In this document: positions 43,079 through 52,203 of the stretch, piece by piece
How the letters are laid out: each line of letters starts with the position of its first letter
How positions within the stretch are numbered: position 1 is the first letter of the stretch
Assembly (NCBI GenBank): GCA_934444735.1
Contig: CAKSDE010000001.1
Coordinates: 124,001-188,000 of the forward strand
DNA: 64,000 bases
Reading direction: 5' to 3'
Source: an uncultured Clostridia bacterium
Lineage (GTDB): Bacteria; Bacillota; Clostridia; UBA1381
The notes under the pieces: generated by a model
Told to the model about the DNA's origin: nothing
Databases searched by the model: none
Seen by the model: the letters and a program-made list of their open reading frames with translations, nothing else
Translations under genes and position numbers: made by a program

Positions 43079-44722
43079 CTATTTTCTACTCTCTATCTTC
43101 ACGCAATTCTCACATATTTCCAAAGCGGCTTTTTTATGCGATATGATTATACAGGTTTTGTCGGTGAGCTGCTTTAGGGAGATTAAAAGCTCGGATTCGG
43201 TTGCGGAGTCAAGAGCCGATGTGGATTCGTCTAAAAGAAGTATCGGTGCATCGTATAAAATCGCACGAGCGATGGATATTCTCTGCGCTTGCCCCTCGGA
43301 TAAGCCAAGCCCCTTTTCGCCGATATGAGTATCAAGCCCATTGTCGAGAGTGGCGATGAAATCCCATATGCGTGCGATTTTTGCACTTTTTATTATTTCA
43401 TCATCAGAAACGCCGGGGTTGGCAAATGCGATGTTTTCACGTATTGTGCCGGATAAAATGAGGTTCCCCTGCGGAACGTAGGAGAAGATTTCCCGTGTGT
43501 TGCTGCCCAATTCATACTGTGTGCCGTCTTTGCATTTGAGATATATTCTGCCGGATTTAGGGGTTAGAATCCCTAAAAGAAGCTTTATTGCTGTACTCTT
43601 GCCGGCACCCGATTCGCCTGCTATTGCGGTAAACTCACGAAGAGGTATTTTAAAGTTCATTACCGATATTTTTGAATCCTCATTATAGGAAAAATGAACG
43701 TTGTCAAACACGATTTCGGTGGCATTATCATAAACATCACCCGGAAGTGTGCAGCCGGTCAGCGGCTCTTTTTTCAGGGATTCCAGCTCAATTATACGTT
43801 CAGCCGAGGCAAATACCGAAAAGGCTTGCGGAATTAGTCCCGATATGCTCTTAAAAGGCGATTGTATCTGATTTACCAGCTGAAGAATTGCGGTTACGTC
43901 GCCGTATGTTAAAAAGCCGTGCAGGAGCCTGTACGCACCGTATGCAAGCGCGAAATAATAGCCTGCGTTAAATATGAGAAATACGGCGATGTTCGACACT
44001 ACCGATACGGTTGTGCGTTTTACACGGAGTCTGTAGCTTTCCTTTTGCAGCGCCTCGCTGTGGTCAAGTACAATATTTTCGTTATTAAAGGATTTTACGA
44101 CCAAGAGATTTTGCAGCATTTCGAGCATGAAAGACTGTGTGCGTCCGTTTGCCTCCTGACATTCCTTGTGCAGTACCTTAAAACGCTTACTGTATACACG
44201 CGCGCCTATTAAAAGGAAAGGCCCTACCGCGAGAATGAGAATGGCAAGAAAGCGATCGATTGTAAAAAGATATATAAATCCGCCGATGATACTTGTTAAA
44301 AAGAGCGCGGCGGAGGGGATAATCGTGATGATTCCGTTTACAATTACCGATACGTCGTTATTTATGCGGTTTAAAAGCTCGCCGGAGTGATACGCCGAAA
44401 GCGCAAGGAAGTCTTTATTGATGAGATTTCGGAAAATATCTCTTTTTAAGGAGATTTCGAGCCTTGACGATGCATGAACATTTATGTAGCTTGTAAGAAT
44501 TTGCACAACCAAGCGCAGAATAAGCATGGCTGCCAATAAAATACATGCCGAAATTAGGCTCCCTTGCGAGATGCCTGTTGCGATATTTATAAGCTCTCTT
44601 GAAACCGAAACAAATTTCAGTGATAAAAGCGAGAGAAAAATGCTTGTTGCAATCAATCCTATGATATACGGAATACTTGCCTTTGAATGTGCGGCAAGCC
44701 ATTTGAATGTAGTGTTTTTCAC
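43079..44722 (-). CDS. ABC exporter (fused membrane and ATPase domains)
   Basis: 547 residues. Six predicted membrane helices in ~1-300 (YIIGLIATSIFLSLLSLKFV; ILILAVGPFLLIGARVYSKR; FLIFNAGYYFALAYGAYRLL). The ATPase half has Walker A AGESGAGKSTAIKLLLG, Q-loop YVPQGNLILSGT, signature GLSEGQAQRISIARAI, Walker B ILLLDESTSALD and switch His in IIISHKK. All catalytic residues are intact, so it may act as a homodimer. It is single and divergent from the heterodimeric pair at 44865-48446. Substrate unknown; peptide or drug export is plausible. Confidence 0.9.
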   Translation of the reverse strand: MKNTTFKWLAAHSKASIPYIIGLIATSIFLSLLSLKFVSVSRELINIATGISQGSLISACILLAAMLILRLVVQILTSYINVHASSRLEISLKRDIFRNLINKDFLALSAYHSGELLNRINNDVSVIVNGIITIIPSAALFLTSIIGGFIYLFTIDRFLAILILAVGPFLLIGARVYSKRFKVLHKECQEANGRTQSFMLEMLQNLLVVKSFNNENIVLDHSEALQKESYRLRVKRTTVSVVSNIAVFLIFNAGYYFALAYGAYRLLHGFLTYGDVTAILQLVNQIQSPFKSISGLIPQAFSVFASAERIIELESLKKEPLTGCTLPGDVYDNATEIVFDNVHFSYNEDSKISVMNFKIPLREFTAIAGESGAGKSTAIKLLLGILTPKSGRIYLKCKDGTQYELGSNTREIFSYVPQGNLILSGTIRENIAFANPGVSDDEIIKSAKIARIWDFIATLDNGLDTHIGEKGLGLSEGQAQRISIARAILYDAPILLLDESTSALDSATESELLISLKQLTDKTCIIISHKKAALEICENCVKIESRK

Positions 44723-44800
44723 GGTATAACTCCTATTTTTTTGATAATAACTATAGTATATATCATTTTGCGGAATTTTTCAACTATTATTTTTTGTTTG

Positions 44801-44829
44801 TTGACAAAAGATAAAAAAAATGATAACAT
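44801..44829 (+). promoter_or_regulatory. Promoter of the heterodimeric ABC exporter operon
   Basis: TTGACA (44801-44806), 17 bases, TAACAT (44824-44829), 35 bases before the ATG at 44865. Confidence 0.7.
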
Positions 44830-44864
44830 ATAGGTAGTTTTTTGAAAGGATACAGTGAAAAAAT

Positions 44865-46568
44865 ATGAAGGTTTACAAATATCTGATGAAATATTGGTAT
44901 TTTGCGATTTTGGCGCCTATATGCATGATAGGCGAGGTGACAATGGATTTATTGCAGCCGGATTTCATGTCAAAAATTATAGATGTGGGCGTTGTGGGAA
45001 AAGATGTCGGGTTTATTTTCAAAACCGGAATAATGATGCTCATATTTGCCGTGCTCGGCGGAATCGGAGGCGTACTCTCGGGAGTATTTACTAATCTTGC
45101 GGCGCAAAACTTCGGAAACGATTTGAGAAAAAAGGTATATAAGCAGGTTATGCGGCTCTCGTTTGAGCAGACCGACAAATTCACTGTCGGATCGCTTGTG
45201 ACAAGACTTACGAACGACATAACGATGGTGCAGAATTTTGTTTCGGCGGCGCTGCGTATGTTTGTCAGGTCGTTTTTTATGTTTGTCGGCGGTATATTTA
45301 TGATGCTGTCTTTGAACCTTACATACGGAATAGTTATCGCCTGCATATTGCCGCTTGAAATCATAGTTATATGTGTTGTTTTAAAAATTGTAAGCCCTGT
45401 TTTTGTTCAGGTACAGAAAAAGCTTGACCGTGTAAATTCGGTTGTGCAGGAGAATGTGACCGGTGCGAGAGTGGTTAAGGCATATGTGAACGAGAGCTAC
45501 GAAACCGCGAGATTTTCGGCGGCAAATGATGAGCTTATGGACACCAACCTGAAGGTGGCAAAGGCGATGGCTGTAATGGGACCTGTTATGATGATACTGA
45601 TGAATCTTGCGGTTGTCGGGATTATCTATGTCGGCGGTATTTCGGTTGTCGGCGGCATGGGAATCGGCTCGATTATGGCAGGCGTAAATTATTCTACCAT
45701 GATCGTACATTCACTGATGATGATAAGTATGATGTTTCAGAGCGTGACGCGCGCGCGTGCGTCTGCCGGAAGAATTGCCGAGGTATTAGATACCGAGCCG
45801 ACAATTCTGGGCGGTGACAAAAAGAAGTCGGATAAAAGCGGCGAGGTGGAATTTAAAAACGTGAGCTTTTATTATCCCGGATATAAGGGCAGAGCTGTTT
45901 TAAACGATATAAGCTTTAAGGCGAAAAAGGGTGAATTTGTTGCGATTCTCGGTGCGACGGGTGCCGGAAAGACTTCTTTGGTAAATCTTATTGCACGCTT
46001 TTACGACGCTTGTTCGGGGAGTGTTACGGTTGACGGGGAAGATGTGAAAAACTACGACCTTGAGGCTTTGCGTCAAAAGATAGGTATGGTTATGCAAAAA
46101 AGCGAGCTTTACTCGGGAACGATTGCCGACAATATCCGTTGGGGCAAAGAGGACGCAAGCGACGATGAGGTTATACGTGCGGCAAAAATTGCCCAGGCAG
46201 ACGATTTTATAAGAGGGTTTAAAGACGGATATGATACCGTAATCGGCGAGAAAGGATCATCTCTTTCGGGCGGACAAAAGCAGAGAATATCGATTGCAAG
46301 AGCAATTTTAAAAAATCCCGAAATACTTATTTTCGACGATTCAACATCGGCACTGGATCTCGGGACGGAAAAAAGACTGCATGAGGCATTGAAAGAAAAT
46401 CTTAAAAATACCACGGTTATTATGATAGCTCAAAGAGTGGTCTCGGCGCAGAATGCGGATAAAATTATAGTGCTTGATTCGGCAAAAGTCGCAGCCTCGG
46501 GAACACACGGTGAGCTTATCGAAACGAGCGGAATATACAGAGATATATACAGCTCGCAGGTACACTGA
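44865..46568 (+). CDS. ABC exporter subunit with degenerate ATP site (heterodimer partner 1)
   Basis: 567 residues. The membrane domain is ~1-310 (FAILAPICMIGEVTMDLLQP). The ATPase domain has Walker A LGATGAGKTSLVNLIARFYD, Q-loop GMVMQKSELYSGT and signature SLSGGQKQRISIARAIL. The catalytic Glu after Walker B is Asp (LIFDDSTSALD) and the switch His is Gln (MIAQRVVS). These substitutions define the degenerate site of heterodimeric exporters such as TM287/288 and BmrCD. Together with the next gene it should form one transporter with a single hydrolytic site. AAAGGA lies 14 bases upstream, rather far. Confidence 0.92.
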   Translation: MKVYKYLMKYWYFAILAPICMIGEVTMDLLQPDFMSKIIDVGVVGKDVGFIFKTGIMMLIFAVLGGIGGVLSGVFTNLAAQNFGNDLRKKVYKQVMRLSFEQTDKFTVGSLVTRLTNDITMVQNFVSAALRMFVRSFFMFVGGIFMMLSLNLTYGIVIACILPLEIIVICVVLKIVSPVFVQVQKKLDRVNSVVQENVTGARVVKAYVNESYETARFSAANDELMDTNLKVAKAMAVMGPVMMILMNLAVVGIIYVGGISVVGGMGIGSIMAGVNYSTMIVHSLMMISMMFQSVTRARASAGRIAEVLDTEPTILGGDKKKSDKSGEVEFKNVSFYYPGYKGRAVLNDISFKAKKGEFVAILGATGAGKTSLVNLIARFYDACSGSVTVDGEDVKNYDLEALRQKIGMVMQKSELYSGTIADNIRWGKEDASDDEVIRAAKIAQADDFIRGFKDGYDTVIGEKGSSLSGGQKQRISIARAILKNPEILIFDDSTSALDLGTEKRLHEALKENLKNTTVIMIAQRVVSAQNADKIIVLDSAKVAASGTHGELIETSGIYRDIYSSQVH

Positions 46569-46592
46569 TATTCATTGAAAGGACAAAAGGAA

Positions 46593-48446
46593 ATGAGTGA
46601 AAAAACAAATATTTCAAATCAAAGACCGCCCGCTGCAATGCCGCCGGGACCGGGAAGGCGCGGCGGACACGGACCGATGATGCGCCCGACCGAAAAGCCA
46701 AAGGACGGGAAAAAGGTTTTTTTCAAGCTGGTAAAATACATATCGGGAAACAAGCATATTTTCTATATGCTTATGGCGATTACAATACTTATTACCCTTG
46801 TAAATCTTGCGATACCGAGTATTCAGGGCGCGGCGATAGATTCTGTTTTTGAGCAAGACGGAAAATTCCTGATAGATTGGGACAATTTTGTAAAAATGCT
46901 GGTGCTGCTTGCGGTTTTGTATGTTTTGGCGTCGTTATTTCAGTATTTGCAGGGACTGCTTTCGGCAAAGCTTTCGCAAATTACCGTGCGTAATATGCGA
47001 AGTGATCTGTTCGCAAAAATTGTGAAGCTCCCGATAAAATATCTCGATACCCACCAACACGGCGACATCATGAGCCGTATGACGAATGATGTGGAAAATA
47101 TATCCAACAGTATTTCGCAGTCGATTGCGTCGCTTATATCGGGCGTTCTGACCATTATCGGAACATTTGTCATTATGCTTTTATACAGCCCTGTTCTGAC
47201 TGCAATCAGCATGATAACGATTTTTTTGACGGCAGGAACATCGGCTGTTTTATCGAAGAAGATGCGCAGCTTTTTTACAAAGCAGCAGCGTCTGATGGGT
47301 GAGATGAACGGACATATCGAGGAGACGGTTACGGGCTTTCGTACAATTGCGGCATTCGGAAAAGAGAGAGCCGAGATGCAGGAATTTGACCGGATAAGCG
47401 ATGAGCTGACGGCTTGTTCGGTAAAAGCGCAGATTCTGGGCGGCTCGATGGGACCTTTGATGAACGTAATATCGAATTTCGGCTTTTTGATGATTGCGGC
47501 ATCGGGCGGTTATCTTGCGTGGAAGAACGTTATTGCGATAGGTACGATTCAGGCATTTTTGATGTACAGCAAGCAGTTCTCGCGGCCGGTAAATGAGATT
47601 GCAAACCAGTATGCGCAGATTCAGACGGCAATGGCGGGAGCCGAGCGTATTTTTGAGATAATGCAGCAGGAGGACGAGACAGATGAGGGACAAAAACGGC
47701 TTGATATAGCAGGGCGTGTGGATTTCAACAATGTTGATTTTTCATATGTCCCGGGAGAACGTGTTCTGGAAAATTTTGATCTTCACGTTGAAAAAGGGCA
47801 AAAGATTGCGCTTGTCGGCGCGACAGGCTCGGGAAAGACGACAGTGGTTAATCTTTTAACGAGATTTTATGATGTGGACGGCGGAAATATTGAAATTGAC
47901 GGCGTGGATATAAGAGATATTCCGAAAGAGGATTTAAGAAAGAGTATCGCGATAGTTTTGCAGGATACGGTGCTTTTTTCGGATACGGTTGCCGATAACA
48001 TCAGCTACGGAAGAAAGGACGCACCTATCGGGGATATATATGATGCGGCTAAGACGGCAAATGCCGATATATTTATAGAAAGACTTTCGCAAGGGTATGA
48101 AACGGTTTTGAAAGAATCGGGCGCAAATTTGAGTCAGGGGCAAAGACAGCTTTTGTCGATTGCGCGAGCAGTTTTGCGAAATCCGAAGATACTGATCCTC
48201 GATGAGGCAACGTCGAGTGTTGACACGAGAACAGAGATGCATATTCAGCAGGCGATGATCGAGCTGATGAAGAACAGAACGAGTATCATTATCGCACACA
48301 GGCTTTCGACTATCCGCGATGCCGACGTAATTGTTGTTTTGGAACACGGCAAAATCGCAGAGCGCGGCAATCATGAGGAGCTTTTGGCGAAAAAAGGGTG
48401 TTACTATAACTTGTATCAGAGTCAATTTGCGGGAAATAAAACCTAA
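46593..48446 (+). CDS. ABC exporter subunit with canonical ATP site (heterodimer partner 2)
   Basis: 617 residues from ATG 46593, 9 bases after GAAAGGA; the TTG at 46575 lacks a site. An unusual Pro/Gly/Arg-rich cytoplasmic N-terminus (RPPAAMPPGPGRRGGHGPMM) precedes the membrane domain (~45-335). The ATPase domain has Walker A VGATGSGKTTVVNLLTRFYD, Q-loop IVLQDTVLFSDT, signature NLSQGQRQLLSIARAVL, Walker B with Glu (LILDEATSSVD) and switch His (IIAHRLSTI). It supplies the active catalytic Glu and His for the pair; multidrug or peptide export is likely. It starts 24 bp after its partner. Confidence 0.92.
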   Translation: MSEKTNISNQRPPAAMPPGPGRRGGHGPMMRPTEKPKDGKKVFFKLVKYISGNKHIFYMLMAITILITLVNLAIPSIQGAAIDSVFEQDGKFLIDWDNFVKMLVLLAVLYVLASLFQYLQGLLSAKLSQITVRNMRSDLFAKIVKLPIKYLDTHQHGDIMSRMTNDVENISNSISQSIASLISGVLTIIGTFVIMLLYSPVLTAISMITIFLTAGTSAVLSKKMRSFFTKQQRLMGEMNGHIEETVTGFRTIAAFGKERAEMQEFDRISDELTACSVKAQILGGSMGPLMNVISNFGFLMIAASGGYLAWKNVIAIGTIQAFLMYSKQFSRPVNEIANQYAQIQTAMAGAERIFEIMQQEDETDEGQKRLDIAGRVDFNNVDFSYVPGERVLENFDLHVEKGQKIALVGATGSGKTTVVNLLTRFYDVDGGNIEIDGVDIRDIPKEDLRKSIAIVLQDTVLFSDTVADNISYGRKDAPIGDIYDAAKTANADIFIERLSQGYETVLKESGANLSQGQRQLLSIARAVLRNPKILILDEATSSVDTRTEMHIQQAMIELMKNRTSIIIAHRLSTIRDADVIVVLEHGKIAERGNHEELLAKKGCYYNLYQSQFAGNKT

Positions 48447-48502
48447 ATATGACGAAAATGTGAAGAATGTAAAAAAAATGAAATATTTTTTGAAATAAGG
48501 TA

Positions 48503-48531
48503 TTGATTTTTCGGGATATGCGTGTTATAAT
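48503..48531 (+). promoter_or_regulatory. Promoter of the murA-ftsQ unit
   Basis: TTGATT (48503-48508), 17 bases, TATAAT (48526-48531). The leader before the murA ATG at 48677 is ~140 bases. Confidence 0.75.
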
Positions 48532-48676
48532 GAAATGTATAATACCCATGTGTGGTATGTAAAGTTTTTTGAAATGGGGAAAATTTCCGAACGGGACAGC
48601 TCCGCTGCGTTTCACAAAAACGGTGCGGATTTCATATTATGTTAGTAATAATATGAAATTTGGAGGTGTCCTCTGT

Positions 48677-49933
48677 ATGGCGAGGCTGATAATTAGCGGC
48701 GGCAATAAGCTGGAGGGCGAAATCGAGTCGCAGGGTGCGAAAAATTCCGTTTTGCCGATTCTTGCCGCGACTATTTTAAACGGAGGAAAAAATGTCATAT
48801 ACAATTGTCCGAAATTGAGTGACGTGCGGATAACTGTCGAGATTTTGGAGCGGCTGGGCTGTGAAGTCAAACGAATCGGGAAGGTTTTGATAGTGGATTC
48901 GGAAAATATTTCCGAATGTACCATACCCGACGATCTTATGCGCCAGATGCGCTCGTCAATAATTTTTCTGGGGGCGATTTTGGCACGCTTCGGTAAAGCC
49001 GTTGTTTCTCTGCCGGGCGGATGCGAAATCGGAAACCGTCCAATTGATCTGCATATAAAAGCGCTTAAAATGCTTGGTGCGGATATAACAGAGGTTCACG
49101 GATATATCGAATGTAGAGCCGATAAGCTTTGCGGAGAGAATATTCACCTGGATTTCCCGAGCGTCGGTGCGACCGAGAATATTATGCTTGCGGCGTGCCT
49201 TGCGGAGGGGACTACCGTTATAACCAATGCGGCAAGAGAGCCTGAAATAGTGGATCTTGAGAATTTCTTAAACAGAATGGGCGCGGATATTTCCGGTGCC
49301 GGGAGTGATGTTATCAGGATAGAGGGTGTAAAAAAGCTTTATGCCGTGGAACATTCCATCATATCTGACAGAATCGCGGGCGCTACATATTTGCTTTCGG
49401 GCGCGATAACGGGAGGAACAATAATTTTAAGAAATACCGATCCCATGTATATGGGCGCGATGATAAGCGCTCTTAAGGATATGGGGTGTCGGGTTTATTC
49501 CGAGAAAAACAGAGTTGTTTTAACGGCGCCGCCGGGAAGATTAAAAGCTCCGGCAAAGCTTGTTACTATGCCGTATCCGGGATTCCCGACAGATATACAG
49601 TCGCCGTTTATGGCGCTTTCTGCCGTTTCGGAGGGTACTGCAATTTTTGTTGAGAATATTTTTGAAAATCGGTATCAGCACGTTGAAGAACTGGTAAGAA
49701 TGGGCGCCGATATTCAGGTTGACGGAAGAATTGCGGTTGTATCGGGAGTAGAGCTTTTAAGCGGTGCAAAGGTGGTAGCAAAAGAACTGCGCGGCGGTGC
49801 GGCCTTGGTGCTTGCCGGTCTGGCAGCTGAGGGAATAACTGAAATTGACAATGTGAAGTATATAGACAGAGGTTATGAAACAATAGAAAAATATCTGAAT
49901 ATTTGCGGAGCGAATATCAGAAGGGAGGAGTGA
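48677..49933 (+). CDS. murA: UDP-N-acetylglucosamine 1-carboxyvinyltransferase
   Basis: 418 residues from ATG 48677, with TGGAGGTG 10 bases upstream; the open frame from 48569 is not homologous. First committed step of peptidoglycan synthesis: transfer of enolpyruvate from PEP to UDP-GlcNAc. Motifs: GGNKLEGEIESQGAKNSVLP (the KN pair), fosfomycin-target Cys116 in SLPGGCEIGNRPIDLHIKAL, GATENIMLAACLAEGTTVI and YPGFPTDIQSPFMALSAVSE. The presence of Cys rather than Asp predicts fosfomycin sensitivity of this enzyme. It is followed 5 bp later by ftsQ. Confidence 0.95.
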   Translation: MARLIISGGNKLEGEIESQGAKNSVLPILAATILNGGKNVIYNCPKLSDVRITVEILERLGCEVKRIGKVLIVDSENISECTIPDDLMRQMRSSIIFLGAILARFGKAVVSLPGGCEIGNRPIDLHIKALKMLGADITEVHGYIECRADKLCGENIHLDFPSVGATENIMLAACLAEGTTVITNAAREPEIVDLENFLNRMGADISGAGSDVIRIEGVKKLYAVEHSIISDRIAGATYLLSGAITGGTIILRNTDPMYMGAMISALKDMGCRVYSEKNRVVLTAPPGRLKAPAKLVTMPYPGFPTDIQSPFMALSAVSEGTAIFVENIFENRYQHVEELVRMGADIQVDGRIAVVSGVELLSGAKVVAKELRGGAALVLAGLAAEGITEIDNVKYIDRGYETIEKYLNICGANIRREE

Positions 49934-49938
49934 ATCAT

Positions 49939-50721
49939 GTGGCAGACGCGTCATCGGAAAATATAAGAAAGCGTCACATAGAACGTCAGAAAAGACGTAT
50001 GCGGCAGATGAAGCGCCGCAGAATTATTACAGTGTCACTGCTTATTTCGATTGTTTTTCTCATTATAATATTTTTCACTCCTTTATTTAATATAAGAAAG
50101 ATTGAGGTTGTGGGAAACTCGAAAATCGAGACGGCTCAGATAGAAGAAAATTTAACGCTTGCTCTCGGGAAAAATATTTTCCGCTACAGGAGCGGCTCGG
50201 CTGTGAAAAAAATAAAGAGTATTCCTTATGTCAGTGCGGCGTATGTAAAAAAGCACGTTTTTTCGTGTAAGCTTACCGTTACGGTTGAGGAATGTACTCC
50301 TGCGGCATATCTGGCGGTGGGAGAGAAAAGCGTTGTTTTGGACGCGAATCTGAAAGTCCTGGAGGTTTTGGACGAGGTGAAATACAATATCCCGGAGATT
50401 TTAGATGTTGTGGCAGTGGATATAAAGCCGGGAGAGAAAATAACCTTGCAGGATAACGATACGGCAAATGCGGTGAGTACGTGTATTCCCGTTTTGGTGA
50501 ATGAGGGGATTATCGAGGGCGTGAAGCACATATCCTTTAAGGATCTCAAAAATGTAACATTTAATTATCAGAACAGGCTTGACGTTATCTGCGGAACCAC
50601 CGATGATTTTGAGAAGAAAATTAAATTCTTCTATCAGGCGATAAATTCCAAATCTCTGACGGAAAATTCCAGAGGAACCATTGATTTGAGTGTTCCGGGG
50701 CAGGCGGTATACGATCCCTGA
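49939..50721 (+). CDS. ftsQ: FtsQ/DivIB cell-division protein
   Basis: 260 residues from GTG 49939 (MADASSENIRKRHIERQK), 10 bases after GGGAGG; GTG 49930 overlaps that site and an ATG at 49937 is out of frame. A basic cytoplasmic tail is followed by one membrane helix (~29-50, IITVSLLISIVFLIIIFFTP), a POTRA domain (FNIRKIEVVGNSKIETAQIE, then YVSAAYVKKHVFSCKLTVTV) and the FtsQ beta domain (VVLDANLKVLEVLDEVKYNI). It links early and late divisome proteins. No ftsA separates it from ftsZ, which is common in Clostridia with alternative FtsZ anchors. Confidence 0.9.
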   Translation: MADASSENIRKRHIERQKRRMRQMKRRRIITVSLLISIVFLIIIFFTPLFNIRKIEVVGNSKIETAQIEENLTLALGKNIFRYRSGSAVKKIKSIPYVSAAYVKKHVFSCKLTVTVEECTPAAYLAVGEKSVVLDANLKVLEVLDEVKYNIPEILDVVAVDIKPGEKITLQDNDTANAVSTCIPVLVNEGIIEGVKHISFKDLKNVTFNYQNRLDVICGTTDDFEKKIKFFYQAINSKSLTENSRGTIDLSVPGQAVYDP

Positions 50722-50755
50722 TTGGTGAAATTGAATTAAAAAGAGCGAATTTAGT

Positions 50756-50775
50756 CGGTTTTTTTTGAAAAACCG
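50756..50775 (+). terminator. Short hairpin after ftsQ
   Basis: CGGTTTTT and AAAAACCG form 8-bp arms with a TTTG loop. It may partly separate murA-ftsQ from ftsZ transcription, but only an A-rich tract follows, so a terminator role on the + strand is uncertain. Confidence 0.4.
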
Positions 50776-50805
50776 AAAAAAAATTAATTAAATTGAGAAT
50801 AACTA

Positions 50806-50834
50806 TTGAATAAATTAAAAAAACATAGTAAAAT
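50806..50834 (+). promoter_or_regulatory. Promoter of ftsZ
   Basis: TTGAAT (50806-50811), 17 bases, TAAAAT (50829-50834), ~80 bases before the ATG. Confidence 0.65.
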
Positions 50835-50917
50835 GATATTAGGACAGTGCGGAATTGTGAAATGTGCATTTTATAATTTCACATTCTTAATCAGGATAAA
50901 ATAAGGAGGATATACAA

Positions 50918-52093
50918 ATGAGCAATATACAGTTAGATGTTGAAACAACACAGCCGACAGACGGCGCAAGAATTAAAGTTATAGGTGTCGGCGGCGGCGG
51001 AAACAATGCTGTTGACAGAATGATAGAGGCAGGTGTTTCAAATGCGGACTTTATTTCGATAAATACCGATTTGCAGCAGCTCAAAAACGGCAAGGCTGAA
51101 ACAAAGCTCCAGATCGGAACAAAGCTTACGGCAGGTCTGGGTGCAGGTGCAAAGCCGGAGGTGGGCAAAAAAGCAGCCGAAGAACAGGAAAATGAAATAA
51201 AAGAGCTTTTGGGCAATACAGAGATGGTATTTATAACAGCCGGAATGGGCGGCGGAACCGGAACGGGTGCCGCACCGATCGTTGCAAAGATTGCAAAGGG
51301 TATGGGTATACTTACCGTTGCTGTTGTTACAAAGCCGTTCTTCTTTGAAGGACCTCAGAGAATGAAGCACGCTTTGGAGGGAATCGAGGATTTGAGCGAT
51401 AATGTTGATGCAATCGTTACAATCCCGAATGATCTGCTCTTAAAGACTGCCGATAAGAAAATATCTCTTAAAGATTCATTCAAGCTGGCAGACGAAGTTT
51501 TGCGTCAGGGTGTTGAGGGTATAATCGAGGTTATCGCTCAAAACGGTCTTATCAGCTGTGACTTTGCCGATGTATGTACAATTATGCGTGATTCGGGTAT
51601 TGCACATATGGGTATCGGTGTCGGCAAGGGCGAGAGTGCTGCACAGGACGCGGTACGTGCGGCTATCGAATCTCCGCTTTTGGAAACAAGTATCGCAGGT
51701 GCGTCAAACGTATTGCTTAATATTACCGGCGGTTCGGAGCTGTCGCTTGTTGATATGGAAAATGTTTCAAGCGTTGTTAAAGAGCTGGTATCACAGGACG
51801 CTACGATTATCGTGGGTACTGCGATGGACGAATCGTTAAAAGATGAAATCAAGGTTACATTGATCGCAACGGGCTTGAATGCAAATTCAAAGAGAAATAT
51901 TCAGCAGCCCGGCTCATCAACGGGTACATCTGCACCGGATTTTTCAACAAAGACGGAAGGCAGAACAAATGATTTCACAAGCAGAATCCCGACATTTTCG
52001 GCAACGGACGACTCTGATGACGGAATATTCTCAAGAACCTTGAAATCGGGCGTTGAAAACATAAACGTACCGTCATTTTTGAAAAAAGACTGA
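50918..52093 (+). CDS. ftsZ: Cell division GTPase FtsZ
   Basis: 391 residues with AAGGAGG before the ATG. The tubulin-like GTPase polymerises into the division ring. Motifs: KVIGVGGGGNNAVDRMIEAG (T1), FISINTDLQQL, tubulin signature GMGGGTGTGAAPIVAKIAKG (T4), TIPNDLLLKTADKKISLKDS and FADVCTIMRDSGIAHMGIGV. The C-terminal peptide NVPSFLKKD is the conserved interaction tail for partners such as SepF, ZapA or EzrA; the linker before it is Ser/Thr-rich. Length is usual for the family (~380-400). It has its own promoter. Confidence 0.97.
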   Translation: MSNIQLDVETTQPTDGARIKVIGVGGGGNNAVDRMIEAGVSNADFISINTDLQQLKNGKAETKLQIGTKLTAGLGAGAKPEVGKKAAEEQENEIKELLGNTEMVFITAGMGGGTGTGAAPIVAKIAKGMGILTVAVVTKPFFFEGPQRMKHALEGIEDLSDNVDAIVTIPNDLLLKTADKKISLKDSFKLADEVLRQGVEGIIEVIAQNGLISCDFADVCTIMRDSGIAHMGIGVGKGESAAQDAVRAAIESPLLETSIAGASNVLLNITGGSELSLVDMENVSSVVKELVSQDATIIVGTAMDESLKDEIKVTLIATGLNANSKRNIQQPGSSTGTSAPDFSTKTEGRTNDFTSRIPTFSATDDSDDGIFSRTLKSGVENINVPSFLKKD

Positions 52094-52100
52094 TAACAGG

Positions 52101-52133
52101 ATCATGACCACTCGCATGACGGGTGGTCATGAT
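52101..52133 (+). terminator. Terminator-like hairpin after ftsZ
   Basis: ATCATGACCAC and GTGGTCATGAT form 11-bp arms with an 11-base loop, followed by TTTGC. The T tract is short, so termination may be partial. Confidence 0.6.
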
Positions 52134-52151
52134 TTTGCAAAAAGAATAAAC

Positions 52152-52193
52152 GAGTGAGTTCGAGACCTTCCTCACTTAAAACAAAACTAAAGG
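52152..52193 (+). ncRNA. preQ1-I riboswitch-like leader
   Basis: GTGAG (52154-52158) pairs with CTCAC (52171-52175), enclosing a C/T-rich loop that begins TTCGAGACC. The A-rich tail AAAACAAAACTAAAGGAG runs into the ribosome binding site. This layout (5-6 bp P1, C-containing loop, A-rich tail with ACTA able to form the pseudoknot) matches class I preQ1 aptamers, for example those of Bacillus and Thermoanaerobacter. The next gene is queT, a known preQ1-riboswitch target. Overlap with the Shine-Dalgarno indicates translational control. Confidence 0.72.
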
Positions 52194-52203
52194 AGAGATT
52201 TTT

